A stretch of 12,588 bases of DNA from Desulfarculus sp. (GCA_020216625.1 JAIUYB010000019.1:1-12588); one strand, 5' to 3'; counted from the first letter of the stretch, positions 1 to 8,582 are shown. The notes: generated from the letters alone by a model not told the origin. Numbers and translations are program-made.

Positions 1-75
1 AGAAGCAAGCCATTCCAACTCACGTGGCTCCTGGCTCTTTCGCTGCTCCTGGGCCTGGCCTCCCCCGCCCTGGCC
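1..75 (+). other. Sec signal peptide coding region (partial)
   Basis: Translation of frame 1 before the mature TPR protein gives a Leu/Ala-rich hydrophobic run (WLLALSLLLGLA) followed by SPALA and then Asp-Lys. This is a typical signal peptidase I site. There is no Cys after the cleavage site, so a lipoprotein is not indicated. The initiator Met and any further N-region are outside the window. Confidence 0.8.
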
Positions 76-2379
76 GATAAACAGGCGTTTTTGAAAAAGG
101 GCCAAGAATATTACCAGCAGGGTAAGTACCGCGAAGCGGCCATCGAGTTCCGCAACGCCTTGCAGGAAGACGCCCGCTTCGCCGAGGCCCACTACCAGCT
201 CGCCCTGACCTACATCAAGCTGGGCGACCTGGGTCAGGCCTATCGTATGTTGTTCAACGCCGTGACCCTGAACCCGGACAACCTGGACGCCCAAGTGCGT
301 TTGGGCCAAATCTCGCTTTTGGCCGGTCGGGTGGACGAGGCCCAGGAAAAGGCCGAGCTGGTCTTGAAACAAAAACCGGGCGACGTGGAAGCCTTGATCC
401 TTCTGGGTCAGGCCTTCGGTCAGCGGGGAGACACGGCCAAGGCCCTGGACAACCTGCGCAAGGCCATGGAGCTGGCTCCCACCCGGGCCGATATTCATGT
501 CCTGATCGGCCAGCAGCACCAGGACGAAGGGCGCGGCGATCTGGCCGAGACCCAGTTCAAGGAGGCCATCAAGCTGGCTCCGGACCTCCTGACCCCCCGC
601 CTGCTCCTGGTGCGTCTCTACCTTGCTCAGAAACAGGACGACCTGGCCATCGCCACCCTGGACGAGGCCGCCAAGGCCCACCCCAACGAGGCTCGGTTGC
701 AACTGATGCTGGTGGAGCTGCTGATGCGCCAGCACAAGCCGGCCGAGGCCGAGCGCTCCCTGCGTGATCTGGTGGCCCGCTTCCCCAACGACGAGCGCTA
801 CCGCCTGGCCCTGGGTCGCCTGTTCGCGGTGAACGGCCAACTGGATAAGGCCGAACAGGCCTATCTTGACGCGGTGCGCCAGTCACCCCAGGGCATGTGG
901 CCGCTTTTGATGACCGCCCGCTTCTACGCCGCCCGCGGTGACCAGGTCAAGGCCCTGTCCTACCTCGAACAGGCGGCCAAGGTCGCTCCCGCCTCGCCGG
1001 TGCCCATGAACGCCCTGGCCGAGTTTGACCTGGAGCGTGGACGTCTGGACCAGGCCGCCAAGCGCCTGGATGAGATTGCGGCCAAATTCCCGGCCAACTC
1101 CACCACCCAGACTCTCCTGGGCCGCCTGTACATGGTCCAGGGCGAGCTGGAAAAAGCGGTGGCCATGTTCACCGGCGTGATCCGCGAACGCCCCGAGGAT
1201 CCCGAGGCCCTGTTTCGGCGGGCCCAAGCCTTCACCCGTCAACAAAAGCCTCAGTTGGCCATCGCCGATCTGGGTAAGGCTCTCAAGACCGATCCCGCGG
1301 ACACTCGGGCCCGCTTCCTGCTGGCGTCCCTGCAGGCCACCACCGGCGAGCTGAACCAGGCCATCGCCCAGATGGACCAGATATTGGAAGTCGAGCCCAA
1401 CAACGCCCTGGCCTTGGACATGCGCGGGCGGCTCTACCTTAGCCAAGGGGCCTTCCCCAAGGCCGAGCAGGATTTCAAGGAGATCGTCCGCCGCGATCCC
1501 AAGTCCGGTCTGGGCTATCTACGTCTGGGCATGCTGGCCCAGGCCCGCAATGATCCCGCCGGAGCCAGCAAGCAGTTCGAGGAAGCCCTGACGCTGGACC
1601 CCAACAACTTCGACGCCCTGACCAGGCTGGCCTTTTTATTCATGGAGCAACGGCAGAACGCCAAGGCTCTGGAGCGGACCCAGGCCCAGATGAAGGTCAG
1701 CAACCGCAAGGACCTGGTCCACAACCTGCTGGGCGACCTCTACCAGATGAACGGCAAGCCCGAGCTGGCCCGCCAGGAATACCAGGCCGCCTTGTCGCTC
1801 AACCCCAATCTGGTGGGCTCTCTGATGGGCTTGGCCGCGGTGGCTCGCAGCCAAGGCCAGATCAAACAGGCCCTGGATTACATCAACCAGGCTCTGGCCC
1901 TGGCCCCCGACAACTCCACCGCCTTGGTGGCTCGGGGTGATCTCCATGAACTGCTGAACCAAAACGACAAAGCCGAGGCCGACTATCGCGCGGCCCTGCA
2001 GACCAGCGCCGAGTTCGTGCCGGCCTTGAACAACCTGGCCTATCTCCTGGCCCGGAAGGGTGGGGACAAGGCCCTCAACGAGGCCCTACCCCTGATCCAG
2101 CGCGCCCGCCGCCTGGCCCCATCCGACCCCCGGCTGGGCGACACCCTGGGCTGGGTGCTCTTCCAGCGCGGCGCACACCTGAGCGCCTTGCAAGAACTGG
2201 AGGAGGCGGCCAAGGCCTCGCCCGACAATCCGGCCATCCAGTACCACATGGCCGCGGCCCTGGCGGCGGTCAACCGGGTGCCGGAGGCCCGCCAGGCCCT
2301 GCAAAAGGCCCTGGCCACCACCGGTCCTTTCCGCGAGCGCGAGGAGGCGGCCAAGCTGCTCAAGCAGCTCGGTGGCTGA
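1..2379 (+). CDS. Exported TPR-repeat protein, PrsT-like; 5' end outside window
   Basis: The frame is open from base 1, so the true start lies left of the window. In-frame codons before the TTG at 91 encode a clear signal peptide: a basic stretch (RSK), a Leu-rich core (about codons 9-20) and an Ala-X-Ala site with predicted cleavage after base 75. The TTG at 91 is therefore not the start. The mature part of about 767 residues is almost wholly tandem 34-residue TPR units (roughly 20 or more), with recurring G/A-Y/L-A-A and D/P-x-N/D-P signatures. The C-terminal repeats (NNLAYLLA, then DTLGWVLFQRG) resemble the end of PrsT, the large TPR protein of PEP-CTERM/exosortase and exopolysaccharide loci. 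TPR arrays are protein-protein scaffolds. An envelope scaffold for polysaccharide assembly is inferred. It could equally be a generic exported TPR protein, because no exosortase gene is visible. It is convergent with the sugar operon and hence separately transcribed. Confidence 0.85.
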   Translation, partial: RSKPFQLTWLLALSLLLGLASPALADKQAFLKKGQEYYQQGKYREAAIEFRNALQEDARFAEAHYQLALTYIKLGDLGQAYRMLFNAVTLNPDNLDAQVRLGQISLLAGRVDEAQEKAELVLKQKPGDVEALILLGQAFGQRGDTAKALDNLRKAMELAPTRADIHVLIGQQHQDEGRGDLAETQFKEAIKLAPDLLTPRLLLVRLYLAQKQDDLAIATLDEAAKAHPNEARLQLMLVELLMRQHKPAEAERSLRDLVARFPNDERYRLALGRLFAVNGQLDKAEQAYLDAVRQSPQGMWPLLMTARFYAARGDQVKALSYLEQAAKVAPASPVPMNALAEFDLERGRLDQAAKRLDEIAAKFPANSTTQTLLGRLYMVQGELEKAVAMFTGVIRERPEDPEALFRRAQAFTRQQKPQLAIADLGKALKTDPADTRARFLLASLQATTGELNQAIAQMDQILEVEPNNALALDMRGRLYLSQGAFPKAEQDFKEIVRRDPKSGLGYLRLGMLAQARNDPAGASKQFEEALTLDPNNFDALTRLAFLFMEQRQNAKALERTQAQMKVSNRKDLVHNLLGDLYQMNGKPELARQEYQAALSLNPNLVGSLMGLAAVARSQGQIKQALDYINQALALAPDNSTALVARGDLHELLNQNDKAEADYRAALQTSAEFVPALNNLAYLLARKGGDKALNEALPLIQRARRLAPSDPRLGDTLGWVLFQRGAHLSALQELEEAAKASPDNPAIQYHMAAALAAVNRVPEARQALQKALATTGPFREREEAAKLLKQLGG

Positions 2380-2421
2380 CCCGGATCCGAGCCGGAGCCA
2401 GCAACCCCGGCCATGGGAATA

Positions 2422-2459
2422 AAGAGGGCTTGGCTCCCCTCGGGAAGCCAAGCCCTCTT
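2422..2459 (-). terminator. Intrinsic terminator hairpin between convergent genes
   Basis: A perfect 14-bp inverted repeat (AAGAGGGCTTGGCT at 2422-2435 against AGCCAAGCCCTCTT at 2446-2459) encloses a 10-nt loop. It lies in the 109-nt gap between two converging genes. Read on the minus strand the stem is followed by TTTATT, a reasonable U-rich tail, so it most likely ends the long minus-strand operon. On the plus strand only a short TT follows before G/C sequence, so termination of the TPR gene there would be weaker. It is probably bidirectional in function. Confidence 0.8.
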
Positions 2460-2488
2460 GCCGTGGGCGCGGGTGATGGGCGAGGACC

Positions 2489-5400
2489 TCAAGCGGCCTT
2501 GCGCAGACGGTTCAGCTCGTGCTCCAGGATGGAATCCTCTCCCTGGCCCAGAAAATCCTCCAGCGCTGTCATGGCCTCGGTTCTGTGACCGATGGCCTCC
2601 ATGATCAGAGCCAGGTTCAGCATCGCCTGGGTGTTGCGTGGTTCCAAGGCCAACGATCGGCGGAGGCTTTCTTGGGCTTGCTCGGCCTGGCCGGCCTCCC
2701 ACTGGGCCACCGCCAGGCCATTCAGGATGGTGGGATTGGCTGGGTCCAGTTGGCTGGCCATCGTCAACTCCGTCAGGGCCTCTTGCCGCTTTCCTTGGCT
2801 GCGCAGATACAGACCATAGCGGTGCTTGAGACGGGCGGTTTGGAGGGGAGGGGTTTCTCCGCCGTCAGCATATGTGCTGTCCACCGCCAGGTCGAAATTG
2901 GTCGCCTTCTGCCCGCTCTGGCGCCTGGCTTGCTTGACCACCTCCCACTTGGCGTATTCCCCCAGGGGCGCGCCATTTTCGTAAAGCGCGCGCAAGATGC
3001 GCGTGAATCTCTCCCAACGCACCTGATGATCAATGTATGGCTCTTCGCTGTACCAAAGCTGATCGGGAATGAACAAGGGATTATCCCGATAAATCTGGTC
3101 GCGATCGCCCCGGAAGCGGATATTGTGCTGCTCGGGGTTCATATAATAACGACTGCCGTTGGCCAGGATCAGCATGTTGATGGTGCTGATGCTGTCGAGC
3201 AGGTGACGGAGCCTAGTGATGTTGCGGATGGATTCCTCGACGTCATCCTCCGTCTCGCCGGGCACTCCGATCACCATGTTCACCGCCGCCAAGAGTCCGG
3301 CTCGGTTGCAGTCGCGCAGGTTCTGCTCCACGGTGCGCATGCTGTAGCCCTTGCGTTGCAGCCTCAGGACATGATCGGTCCAACCGTCGACGCCGAAACG
3401 CAGGACTGTGAACCCGGCCTGCTTGATGGTGTGGAAGAACTCCAGGTCGTTGCGTGGATCGATGCGCATCTGACCATATAGCTGGACCTGCAACCCACGC
3501 CGGATGATCTCGCGACAGATGTCCAGGAGATGGTTGGGGTCGCCGTTGACATCGCTCTCGTTGAAATGGAACGCGGTGAAGCCCTGCTGGGTGTGCCACT
3601 GGATCTCGTCGACCACCTTTTCGGGTCTTCGCTTGCGCCAGTTCAAGCATTCCGCGCAGAAGTTGCACCGTCCCCAATGGCAGCCGCGGCTGCCCGCCAC
3701 CGGGGTGTTGGACAGCCCACGACGGTCGCGGTACAGGCTGAGGTTGGTCCATTCGTAGCGTGGGAAGTCAATGGCGTCCAGGTCGGTGGGCAAGGGCGCG
3801 ACCTGCCATTCCCGCTGGGGGCTGTCGAAACGCGAGATCACCCCGGGCAGGTCCCTGGGTCTCTCGCCCGCCAGGAGCGCCCGCACCACGGGTCCGAGGG
3901 TCAGCTCGGTCTCCCCCACGAACATGTAGTCGTAAAGCTCCACCTTGGTCACGGCCAAATCGCGGTAGACGCAGTCGTAGCCACCCACCAGGGTCACCGT
4001 CTCCGGCAGGGCCGCCTTGACCCGCCGAATGACCTCCTCCGCCAGTAGTTTATTGTTGCCGTTGAGGGACAAACCCAGGATCCGGGGCCGGGCGGCTATC
4101 AACCCTGCGATCACCTCCTCCATATCCGGCCGGAACTTTTCAAGCGCCCTGGGATCGGTCCATTGATCGGTGTTGGAGCTTTCCCACGGATCGCCACCCC
4201 CCACCTCACCCTCCGGCCACGGGCCCTTCTCATCGCCGTCCAGGATGCGGCGGGCGTGGTAGCGGTGATAGAAGATGATGTTCAGGTCCATGGTCTGCAC
4301 ATCGACCTCGGCCGCCTTGAGGATGTTGTGCACATAGCCCAGGCCGTAGGGGATCATCGGCATGTAGCGCGGGGGCATCTCCAGCAGGATCACGTCCTTG
4401 TCGGGCTCAAATCTGATGTCCGGCAGGTCGGCGGGGCAATTGGCGGGAATCGGCGTCCGCCAGGCCTTGGCTGGGATGGCCGCCTTGTCCACTACCTCGA
4501 TGGCGCTTAGGGTGAACAAACGCAGCTTGCGCCCCAGACCCAATAGCCGCTTGCCCATGCGGGCCAGGCTCAAGGCCCGGGTGGAGGCCAGGAAGATGGT
4601 GTCCACCTCGGCCGGTGTCTGGTCCAGGGTCACCACCGGGATGCATTCCGGACCCACGCCCAGCTTGGCGGGATCGTCCTCGATTATGCAGCGCACCCGG
4701 CCGGCCAGGCCGGGGAAGTGGCGCAACAAGTAGGCGGTCAACCGTCCAGCCCCATAGATGGCCAGGGTGCCGCCACCCCCGACCATGAACCGCTCCAAGG
4801 CCCGGAGACAGCGTATGTCGCTGGGTCCATCATCGTAATCCAAGCATTGATGGATGAAAAAGCGCTTGTCCGGGGTGGAATCCTGGACCTGGCTGGACGC
4901 CTCCAGCAGAGGCGTGGGATGGGGTTGGGTTTGGCCAAAGGCAAGATGCTGGCCGTCCATGGCGAAAAAGCGGCCGTTGGGTCCCCCGGCGGGATGGGTC
5001 AACAGGGCCAGGGCCATGCCGGCCAGGGCGAAGGGAGAACGGTCCGAGCCCTGGTTCATCTCGGTGCGGGCTTCGCCCGCGGCCAGGACATTGACCTGAA
5101 TATCCAGGCCAGGGTGGTCACGGGCCAGTTCCTGGGCCAGGCAATGGCCCAGGGAGTTGAGGGCGGCCTTGGTCAGGTTGTAGACACCCAGACCCGGGGT
5201 GGACGCCCAGCCGGCCCCGCTGGAGATGAACAACACCCTGGGACAGCCGCTGGCCAGCAGATGAGGCAGCACCGCCCGGGTCAGCAGCCAGGGCGCGGTC
5301 AGGTTGGTGGCCAGCATCCGGTCCCAATATTCGGGCGGATCGTCTTGCAGGGGGCTGGCGCTGCCCGGCCGGCTGGGCAGGGCGGCGTTATTGATCAGTC

Positions 5401-5740
5401 CGTGGAGACTGGGGCAGAGGCGCATCACCACCTGGGCGGCCTGTTCCACCTGCCGGCGATCGGTGATGTCGGCGACGACAATCTGGCAGCGGGCGGCGGA
5501 GACGCCCAACTTTTCCATGGCGGCCAGGCTCTCGGCCAGCTTTTCGCGTCGGCGGCCGGTCAGAATCACCTGGGCGCCGGCCGCGGCCAGCGCGCAGGCC
5601 AGACTGCGCCCGAACCCGGTGCCCGCGCCGGTGATCCAGAAGCTCTTGCCTTCCAAGGCGGCCCAGCGCGCGATCGTTAGCCCGAAATGATGCTCGCGCC
5701 AACCCGCGGGATCAGGGTCTGTCATAACCGTGGTCTTCAT
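2489..5740 (-). CDS. Four-part fusion: SDR, Rossmann-like, B12-binding radical SAM, TPR
   Basis: This is a single 1083-residue frame. Residues 30-270 form a short-chain dehydrogenase/reductase: TGAGTGFG cofactor loop (37-44), NNAA (117-120), N146, S173/S174 and YxxxK (Y187, K191), so the catalytic set is complete. Residues about 320-415 form a second Rossmann-like domain with YGAG (329-332) followed by an acidic EDDP, resembling the extra domain of some sugar methyltransferases. Residues 445-635 match a B12-binding domain. Residues 680-880 are a radical SAM core with C687, C692, C695 (CX4CX2C) and an extra C698. Residues 965-1065 hold about three TPR units. ATG 5740 overlaps the preceding stop (ATGA) and has AGGGAGG six nt upstream; an in-frame TTG at 5746 sits too close to that site. 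The chemistry is unknown. Reduction of a sugar ketone plus a cobalamin-dependent carbon modification is inferred. It is the last gene of the operon, ending before the hairpin. Confidence 0.85.
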   Translation of the reverse strand: MKTTVMTDPDPAGWREHHFGLTIARWAALEGKSFWITGAGTGFGRSLACALAAAGAQVILTGRRREKLAESLAAMEKLGVSAARCQIVVADITDRRQVEQAAQVVMRLCPSLHGLINNAALPSRPGSASPLQDDPPEYWDRMLATNLTAPWLLTRAVLPHLLASGCPRVLFISSGAGWASTPGLGVYNLTKAALNSLGHCLAQELARDHPGLDIQVNVLAAGEARTEMNQGSDRSPFALAGMALALLTHPAGGPNGRFFAMDGQHLAFGQTQPHPTPLLEASSQVQDSTPDKRFFIHQCLDYDDGPSDIRCLRALERFMVGGGGTLAIYGAGRLTAYLLRHFPGLAGRVRCIIEDDPAKLGVGPECIPVVTLDQTPAEVDTIFLASTRALSLARMGKRLLGLGRKLRLFTLSAIEVVDKAAIPAKAWRTPIPANCPADLPDIRFEPDKDVILLEMPPRYMPMIPYGLGYVHNILKAAEVDVQTMDLNIIFYHRYHARRILDGDEKGPWPEGEVGGGDPWESSNTDQWTDPRALEKFRPDMEEVIAGLIAARPRILGLSLNGNNKLLAEEVIRRVKAALPETVTLVGGYDCVYRDLAVTKVELYDYMFVGETELTLGPVVRALLAGERPRDLPGVISRFDSPQREWQVAPLPTDLDAIDFPRYEWTNLSLYRDRRGLSNTPVAGSRGCHWGRCNFCAECLNWRKRRPEKVVDEIQWHTQQGFTAFHFNESDVNGDPNHLLDICREIIRRGLQVQLYGQMRIDPRNDLEFFHTIKQAGFTVLRFGVDGWTDHVLRLQRKGYSMRTVEQNLRDCNRAGLLAAVNMVIGVPGETEDDVEESIRNITRLRHLLDSISTINMLILANGSRYYMNPEQHNIRFRGDRDQIYRDNPLFIPDQLWYSEEPYIDHQVRWERFTRILRALYENGAPLGEYAKWEVVKQARRQSGQKATNFDLAVDSTYADGGETPPLQTARLKHRYGLYLRSQGKRQEALTELTMASQLDPANPTILNGLAVAQWEAGQAEQAQESLRRSLALEPRNTQAMLNLALIMEAIGHRTEAMTALEDFLGQGEDSILEHELNRLRKAA

Positions 5741-7323
5741 AACCAACCTCCCTGAAGCGGTCCGCCATCCGCGGCCCGCGCATCCGCCATCTTTGGCCCC
5801 GATCGCCGCGCACGCTCCGCCAAAGAATCGTCATCCGTCTCTCGCCGGTGTGGCTTCGGCCTGGCCTGGCGGACAAGCGGCACCCGGGTCATCGCGCGCA
5901 CGTGATCGGCGGTGGCCGCGCCGAAACGCTCGGTCAGCTTGGCCAGCACCTTGGGGTGGGTGAAGTATTCCAGGAAGGCCTGGTCGCGGAAGGCCAAAAC
6001 CTCGGGGCCACCGAGGTGCTTGGTGGGCAGGGGCAGGCAGTCCGGGGCGTACTGGGAATAGGCCTGCCAGGTGGGTGGCAGGGGCCAGCCATTGTCCAGG
6101 GCCTTCTGGTGCAGCTTGGAGCCGGGATAGGCCATGGCCGAATAGAAATTGGCCCACTCGGCGTTGATGTCCAGGGCCAGATCCAAGGTCTGGCGCATGC
6201 TGCGCAAGTCGTCGTCTGGCAGGCCGAAGATGAAATTGGCGCAGATATTGATGCCCGCCTCATAGGTCATGCGCACCACCCCGTCCACGGCCTCGGGCCG
6301 GTAGCCCTTGGCCACCCCGCCCAGCACCTCGGGGTTGCCGGACTCGAAGCCATAGGCCAGCCAGTTGATGCCGGCCTGCTTCATCTTGGCCAGCATCCGC
6401 TGGTTGACGGTGTTCACCCGGGCGTAGGCCCAGATGTTAAGCCGGTGGCCGCGCTCCACGATCAGGTCGCAGAGGCGGGAAACGTGTTTTTCGTTGAGGG
6501 CGAACATCTCGTCCATGATCTTGATGTTCCTGATCCCCCAACGGCTCACCAAGTGATCTATCTCTTGGATGACCAGCTCCGGATTGCGGTAGCGGATGCC
6601 GGAGCCGCCGAAAATCGAGTTGATGCAGCAGAAATCGCAATGGAAGGGACAACCAAGGCTGGTGTAGATCACCGCGTAGGGTTGGCGTTGGTGGATATGC
6701 TCGAAGCAGTGCCAGTTGTGGGCCCGGTAGCGCTCCATGGGCAAACGGTCCCAAGCCGGGGCTGGCAGGCGGTCCAGGTTCTTGACCAGCGGCGGTTGCG
6801 GATTGCCTCGGATGACTCCGTTCTCGCGATACCACAGACCCGGCGTCCGCTCCAGCCCCCGACCTTCGCGCACCGCCTCCACCAAGGCCGGCAAGGTGAC
6901 AAATCCCTCGCCCTGACAGACGAAAGCCACCGCCTCCTCCTCCAGGGTGCGCCTGGGCAGGGCCGAAGGGTGCAGGCCCCACATGGCCACCGGGGTCTGG
7001 GGGATCCGCGCGGCCAGCTCTCGGGCCAGGTCTCCGGCCCCGGGCATGCTCATGGTGGAGGCCGATGGGTTGGAGCCGGAAACGATGATCAGCACCAGGC
7101 GAGGATTTATTTCCTGGATGCGTTGGGCGGTGGTGGCGGCGTCCCAGCTCTCGACCACCGCGTCCAACAGCTCCACCGCGTAGCCCTGTTGGCTCAGGCA
7201 GGCGGCGTGCAGGGCGGCCCACAGGGGAGGTTCAATGGCGGTAAGGGCGAAGTCGCCCAGGTTGCCATAGAGCGCTTTGCCTCCGCCGGGCCTGACCAGA
7301 ACCGCGTCCACCACGCCGGTCAT
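5737..7323 (-). CDS. B12-binding domain radical SAM protein
   Basis: 528 residues. The N-terminal part (about 5-150) has the look of a cobalamin-binding domain, including GLHPSALP (116-123) and the CQGEGF segment (136-141) typical of the family. The radical SAM core starts at about 215 with C225, C229 and C232 in the standard CX3CX2C spacing (GCPFHCDFC) for the [4Fe-4S] cluster that cleaves S-adenosylmethionine. Later segments YGFESGN (324-330) and NFIFGLPD (363-370) match conserved core strands. The last 45 or so residues are Arg/Asp/Gly-rich and probably disordered. ATG 7323 follows AGGAG by 5 nt and lies 8 nt after the DegT stop; the gene's own stop overlaps the next ATG. Family members do C-methylation, ring contraction or other radical chemistry. 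The substrate here is unknown, but context points to a sugar or a surface-polymer precursor. Confidence 0.85.
   Translation of the reverse strand: MTGVVDAVLVRPGGGKALYGNLGDFALTAIEPPLWAALHAACLSQQGYAVELLDAVVESWDAATTAQRIQEINPRLVLIIVSGSNPSASTMSMPGAGDLARELAARIPQTPVAMWGLHPSALPRRTLEEEAVAFVCQGEGFVTLPALVEAVREGRGLERTPGLWYRENGVIRGNPQPPLVKNLDRLPAPAWDRLPMERYRAHNWHCFEHIHQRQPYAVIYTSLGCPFHCDFCCINSIFGGSGIRYRNPELVIQEIDHLVSRWGIRNIKIMDEMFALNEKHVSRLCDLIVERGHRLNIWAYARVNTVNQRMLAKMKQAGINWLAYGFESGNPEVLGGVAKGYRPEAVDGVVRMTYEAGINICANFIFGLPDDDLRSMRQTLDLALDINAEWANFYSAMAYPGSKLHQKALDNGWPLPPTWQAYSQYAPDCLPLPTKHLGGPEVLAFRDQAFLEYFTHPKVLAKLTERFGAATADHVRAMTRVPLVRQARPKPHRRETDDDSLAERARRSGPKMADARAADGGPLQGGWL
5747..5753 (-). promoter_or_regulatory. 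Shine-Dalgarno site AGGGAGG of the fusion gene
   Basis: On the minus strand AGGGAGG is followed by six nt and then ATG at 5740. The site lies inside the last codons of the upstream radical SAM gene. It fixes ATG 5740 as the start and rules out the TTG at 5746, which would have no spacer. Confidence 0.75.
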
Positions 7324-7331
7324 GTTCTCTC

Positions 7332-8582
7332 CTAGTCCTGGTGTGTTTCCAGGAACTCGTCCAAAATCTCGAGGACATAATCCATGTCCCTCAACTCCAG
7401 ATCCTGGTGCACCCCAATGTGGATCCCCCGTCTGCCCAGATATTCAGCGGCCGGAAACTGGCCCAGACGATAGCCCAGGTGGGCGAAGCCCGGGCACTGG
7501 GTGGGCATGGAGGCGAATAGGGTGCGGGTCTCCACGCCGTTGCTCTCGAGGTAGTTGGTCAGTTCGGCCCGGCTGAAGCTGGCTCGCTCGCCCAGCACGA
7601 TTGGAATGGCGTGGGGACCAATCTGTTCGTGGGGTTCTTCGCGGATGGTGAAAAGATAGGGCGCGAAGCGTTCGAACCGCCGCAGCACGTGGCGCAGATT
7701 GGCCCGACGCTTATCCAGAATGGTCTGATAGTTTTCCAGATTGCCCAGGCCGATGGCCGCCTCCAGCTCGTTCATCTTGCACGAGTATCCCAACCGCTCG
7801 AAGACGAAGCGGATGTCCTCGCCGCTCTGGGGATCGAAGCGTTTGGGGCAGTAACCCGAAGCGGTGTTGAGGGTGCAGACCTTGCACTTGCAGGCCCGGC
7901 CGTGGGAGCGCAGGGAGCGCAGGATCTCGGCCTGTTCCGAGGTGCGGCAAGTTATGACGCCGCCCTCGCCGGTGGTGACGATGTGGGCCACGTAGAGGCT
8001 GAAGGCTCCCAGGTCAGCCAGCGAACCCACCTTGCGGCCCTTGTAGGTGGCTCCGTGGGCTTCGGCCGCGTCCTCCACCACCGCCAGGCCGTGGCGATCG
8101 GCGATGGCCTGGATGGCGTCCATCTCCGCTGGTTTGCCCATCAGGTGAACCGCCAGGATGGCCCGGGTGCGGGGGGTGATGGCGGCTTCGATCTGGGCGG
8201 GATCGATGTTAAGGGTCGAGCGATCCACGTCCACGAAGACCGGGGTGAAGCCGGCGTGGATCACCGCGTTGCCGGTGGCCACGAAGGACAGGGCCGGAGT
8301 GATGACCTCGTCGCCGGTTTTCGCGCCATAGTCCCTGAGCAGGGCCAGGGCCAGGATGTCGGCGTCGGTGCCGCTGCTGACCGCCACCGCCGCCGGCGCG
8401 TCCACCAATTCGGCGAAGCGATCCTCGAACTGGCGCACCAGACGACCACTGGAGATGCGGGTCGTGTCCAGGGCCTGGTTGATCAATCGCTTGGCCGTCT
8501 CCGGAATCTGGATGGTGCCAAAGGTCACCCGGCGTTTCTCGCGCGTTTGCGCGGCGGCGTGGACTTGACTAGCTGATGCCAT
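7332..8582 (-). CDS. DegT/DnrJ/EryC1/StrS-family PLP enzyme, His in place of catalytic Lys; probable sugar 3-dehydrase
   Basis: 416 residues, fold-type I sugar aminotransferase family: SSGTDA (69-74) and VVEDAAEAHGA (168-178, with the PLP-contacting Asp). At the usual Schiff-base Lys the sequence reads SLYVAH-IVTTGEGG, so His200 replaces Lys. This substitution is known in dehydrases such as ColD and the CDP-sugar dehydrase E1/DdhC, which remove the 3-hydroxyl. A Cys-rich loop follows: C231, C233, C236 and C245, then PKRF, much like the Fe-S loop of E1. However, the position of E1's first cluster Cys is Ala (A173). A 3-deoxygenation of a nucleotide-4-ketosugar is inferred; the Fe-S content is uncertain. 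The gene overlaps the epimerase end by 14 bp. ATG 8582 is preferred because GGAG lies 7 nt upstream, whereas ATG 8588 would have only 1 nt. No E3-type flavoprotein reductase is visible. Confidence 0.85.
   Translation of the reverse strand: MASASQVHAAAQTREKRRVTFGTIQIPETAKRLINQALDTTRISSGRLVRQFEDRFAELVDAPAAVAVSSGTDADILALALLRDYGAKTGDEVITPALSFVATGNAVIHAGFTPVFVDVDRSTLNIDPAQIEAAITPRTRAILAVHLMGKPAEMDAIQAIADRHGLAVVEDAAEAHGATYKGRKVGSLADLGAFSLYVAHIVTTGEGGVITCRTSEQAEILRSLRSHGRACKCKVCTLNTASGYCPKRFDPQSGEDIRFVFERLGYSCKMNELEAAIGLGNLENYQTILDKRRANLRHVLRRFERFAPYLFTIREEPHEQIGPHAIPIVLGERASFSRAELTNYLESNGVETRTLFASMPTQCPGFAHLGYRLGQFPAAEYLGRRGIHIGVHQDLELRDMDYVLEILDEFLETHQD

Noticed and set aside
91..93. TTG at 91 as the start of the TPR protein
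   Set aside because: The frame is open to base 1 and encodes a signal peptide upstream, so initiation must be outside the window.
2040..2702. Minus-strand open frame across the convergent gene ends and the hairpin
   Set aside because: It overlaps the TPR gene in antisense, the terminator, and the end of the fusion gene in another frame; Arg/Ser/Pro-rich with no motif.
4718..5680. Plus-strand open frame opposite the SDR part of the fusion gene
   Set aside because: Low-complexity Gly/Gln-rich translation with no recognisable domain; shadow of the SDR coding region.
5848..7335. Long plus-strand open frame (495 codons) opposite the radical SAM gene
   Set aside because: It is antisense to a gene with clear radical SAM motifs. 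The translation is Gly/Gln/His/Val-rich without motifs. It is a by-product of G/C-rich third codon positions.
7332..8582. Simple sugar aminotransferase (perosamine-synthase type)
   Set aside because: The catalytic Lys expected in that group is His here and the Cys-rich loop is of the dehydrase type.
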